Origin: Flavobacteriaceae bacterium
Lineage (GTDB): Bacteria; Bacteroidota; Bacteroidia; Flavobacteriales; Weeksellaceae
Assembly (NCBI GenBank): GCA_030538275.1
Contig: JAUNUH010000004.1
Location: forward strand, 150,474-214,473
Length of the DNA stretch: 64,000 bases
Reading direction: 5' to 3'
Each line of letters starts with the position of its first letter. The stretch's first letter is position 1. Positions 63,972 to 64,000 of the stretch are shown here, piece after piece. The notes beneath the pieces were generated by a model. The model saw only the letters and a program-made list of their open reading frames with translations, was not told where the DNA came from and did no database searches. The position numbers and the translations under genes were made by a program.

Positions 63972-64000
63972 AAGAAAGATGGAAGACTTAAGATGGAAGA
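63963..64000. repeat. Degenerate heptamer tract at the thiolase stop, continuing past the window
   Basis: Units AGACTTT, AGAAGAA, AGATGGA, AGACTTA, AGATGGA, then AGA at the window edge. It overlaps the last codons and stop of the thiolase gene and is the reverse-complement type of the tract at 62725-62766. Confidence 0.65.

Overview
The window is AT-rich chromosomal DNA from a member of the Bacteroidota, most likely a flavobacterium. The evidence is: Por/type IX secretion C-terminal sorting domains, a SecD-SecF fusion, a primary sigma factor of only 288 residues without region 1.1, DUF4290 and DUF349 genes, no clear Shine-Dalgarno sequences, and TAnnTTTG-type -7 promoter elements. I saw no tRNA, rRNA or CRISPR array.

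Layout: 0.2-11 kb holds housekeeping genes (glycosyltransferase, recR, murA, two tandem DUF368/PopT genes, aroE, a DUF349 protein, ribD, a YigZ-like protein). 11-20 kb holds dnaA, a low-molecular-weight phosphatase, an RsmI-like methylase, mfd, a secreted T9SS protein and rpoD. 20-25.6 kb holds a very large secreted alpha-amylase with a small partner, then a radical SAM protein. 25.7-31 kb holds lon, an HRDC protein, a split transketolase and a 52-residue protein. 31-39 kb holds a DUF2911 protein and amino-acid catabolism genes (rocD, L-lysine 6-transaminase, aminoadipate-semialdehyde dehydrogenase), followed by a YegP-like protein. 37-45 kb holds a sodium/solute symporter, a coupled 34-residue membrane protein, a PIG-L hydrolase, a DinB/YfiT protein and secDF. 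51-64 kb holds a threonine dehydrogenase, a kinase/RapZ-C/nucleotidyltransferase operon, a branching enzyme, thyA, a T9SS nuclease, an acyltransferase and a MarR-fadN-fadA beta-oxidation cluster.

The accessory region is 45.4-51.1 kb, entirely on the minus strand. It reads as a decaying array of lipoprotein-anchored polymorphic toxins. An intact lipoprotein has a Cys cluster, a Gly-rich linker and a C-terminal HExxH domain. It is followed by two paralogous small lipoproteins that look like immunity proteins, then a small ORF. Next come a second copy of the toxin leader fused out of frame to a foreign toxin tail, two paralogous Imm11-like immunity genes, an AHH-nuclease-like tail, and a third leader fragment that ends in a large palindrome. 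A direct repeat of about 277 bp, carrying the toxin leader and its upstream region, is present twice; the start of an IS3-family element lies between the copies.

Two repeat families occur across the window. One consists of long intergenic palindromes (three copies) whose outer arms are conserved and asymmetric while the inner hairpin is different in each copy. The other consists of degenerate tandem heptamers abutting gene ends (five tracts). Several genes also have a -7 element so close to the start codon that a leaderless transcript is plausible.
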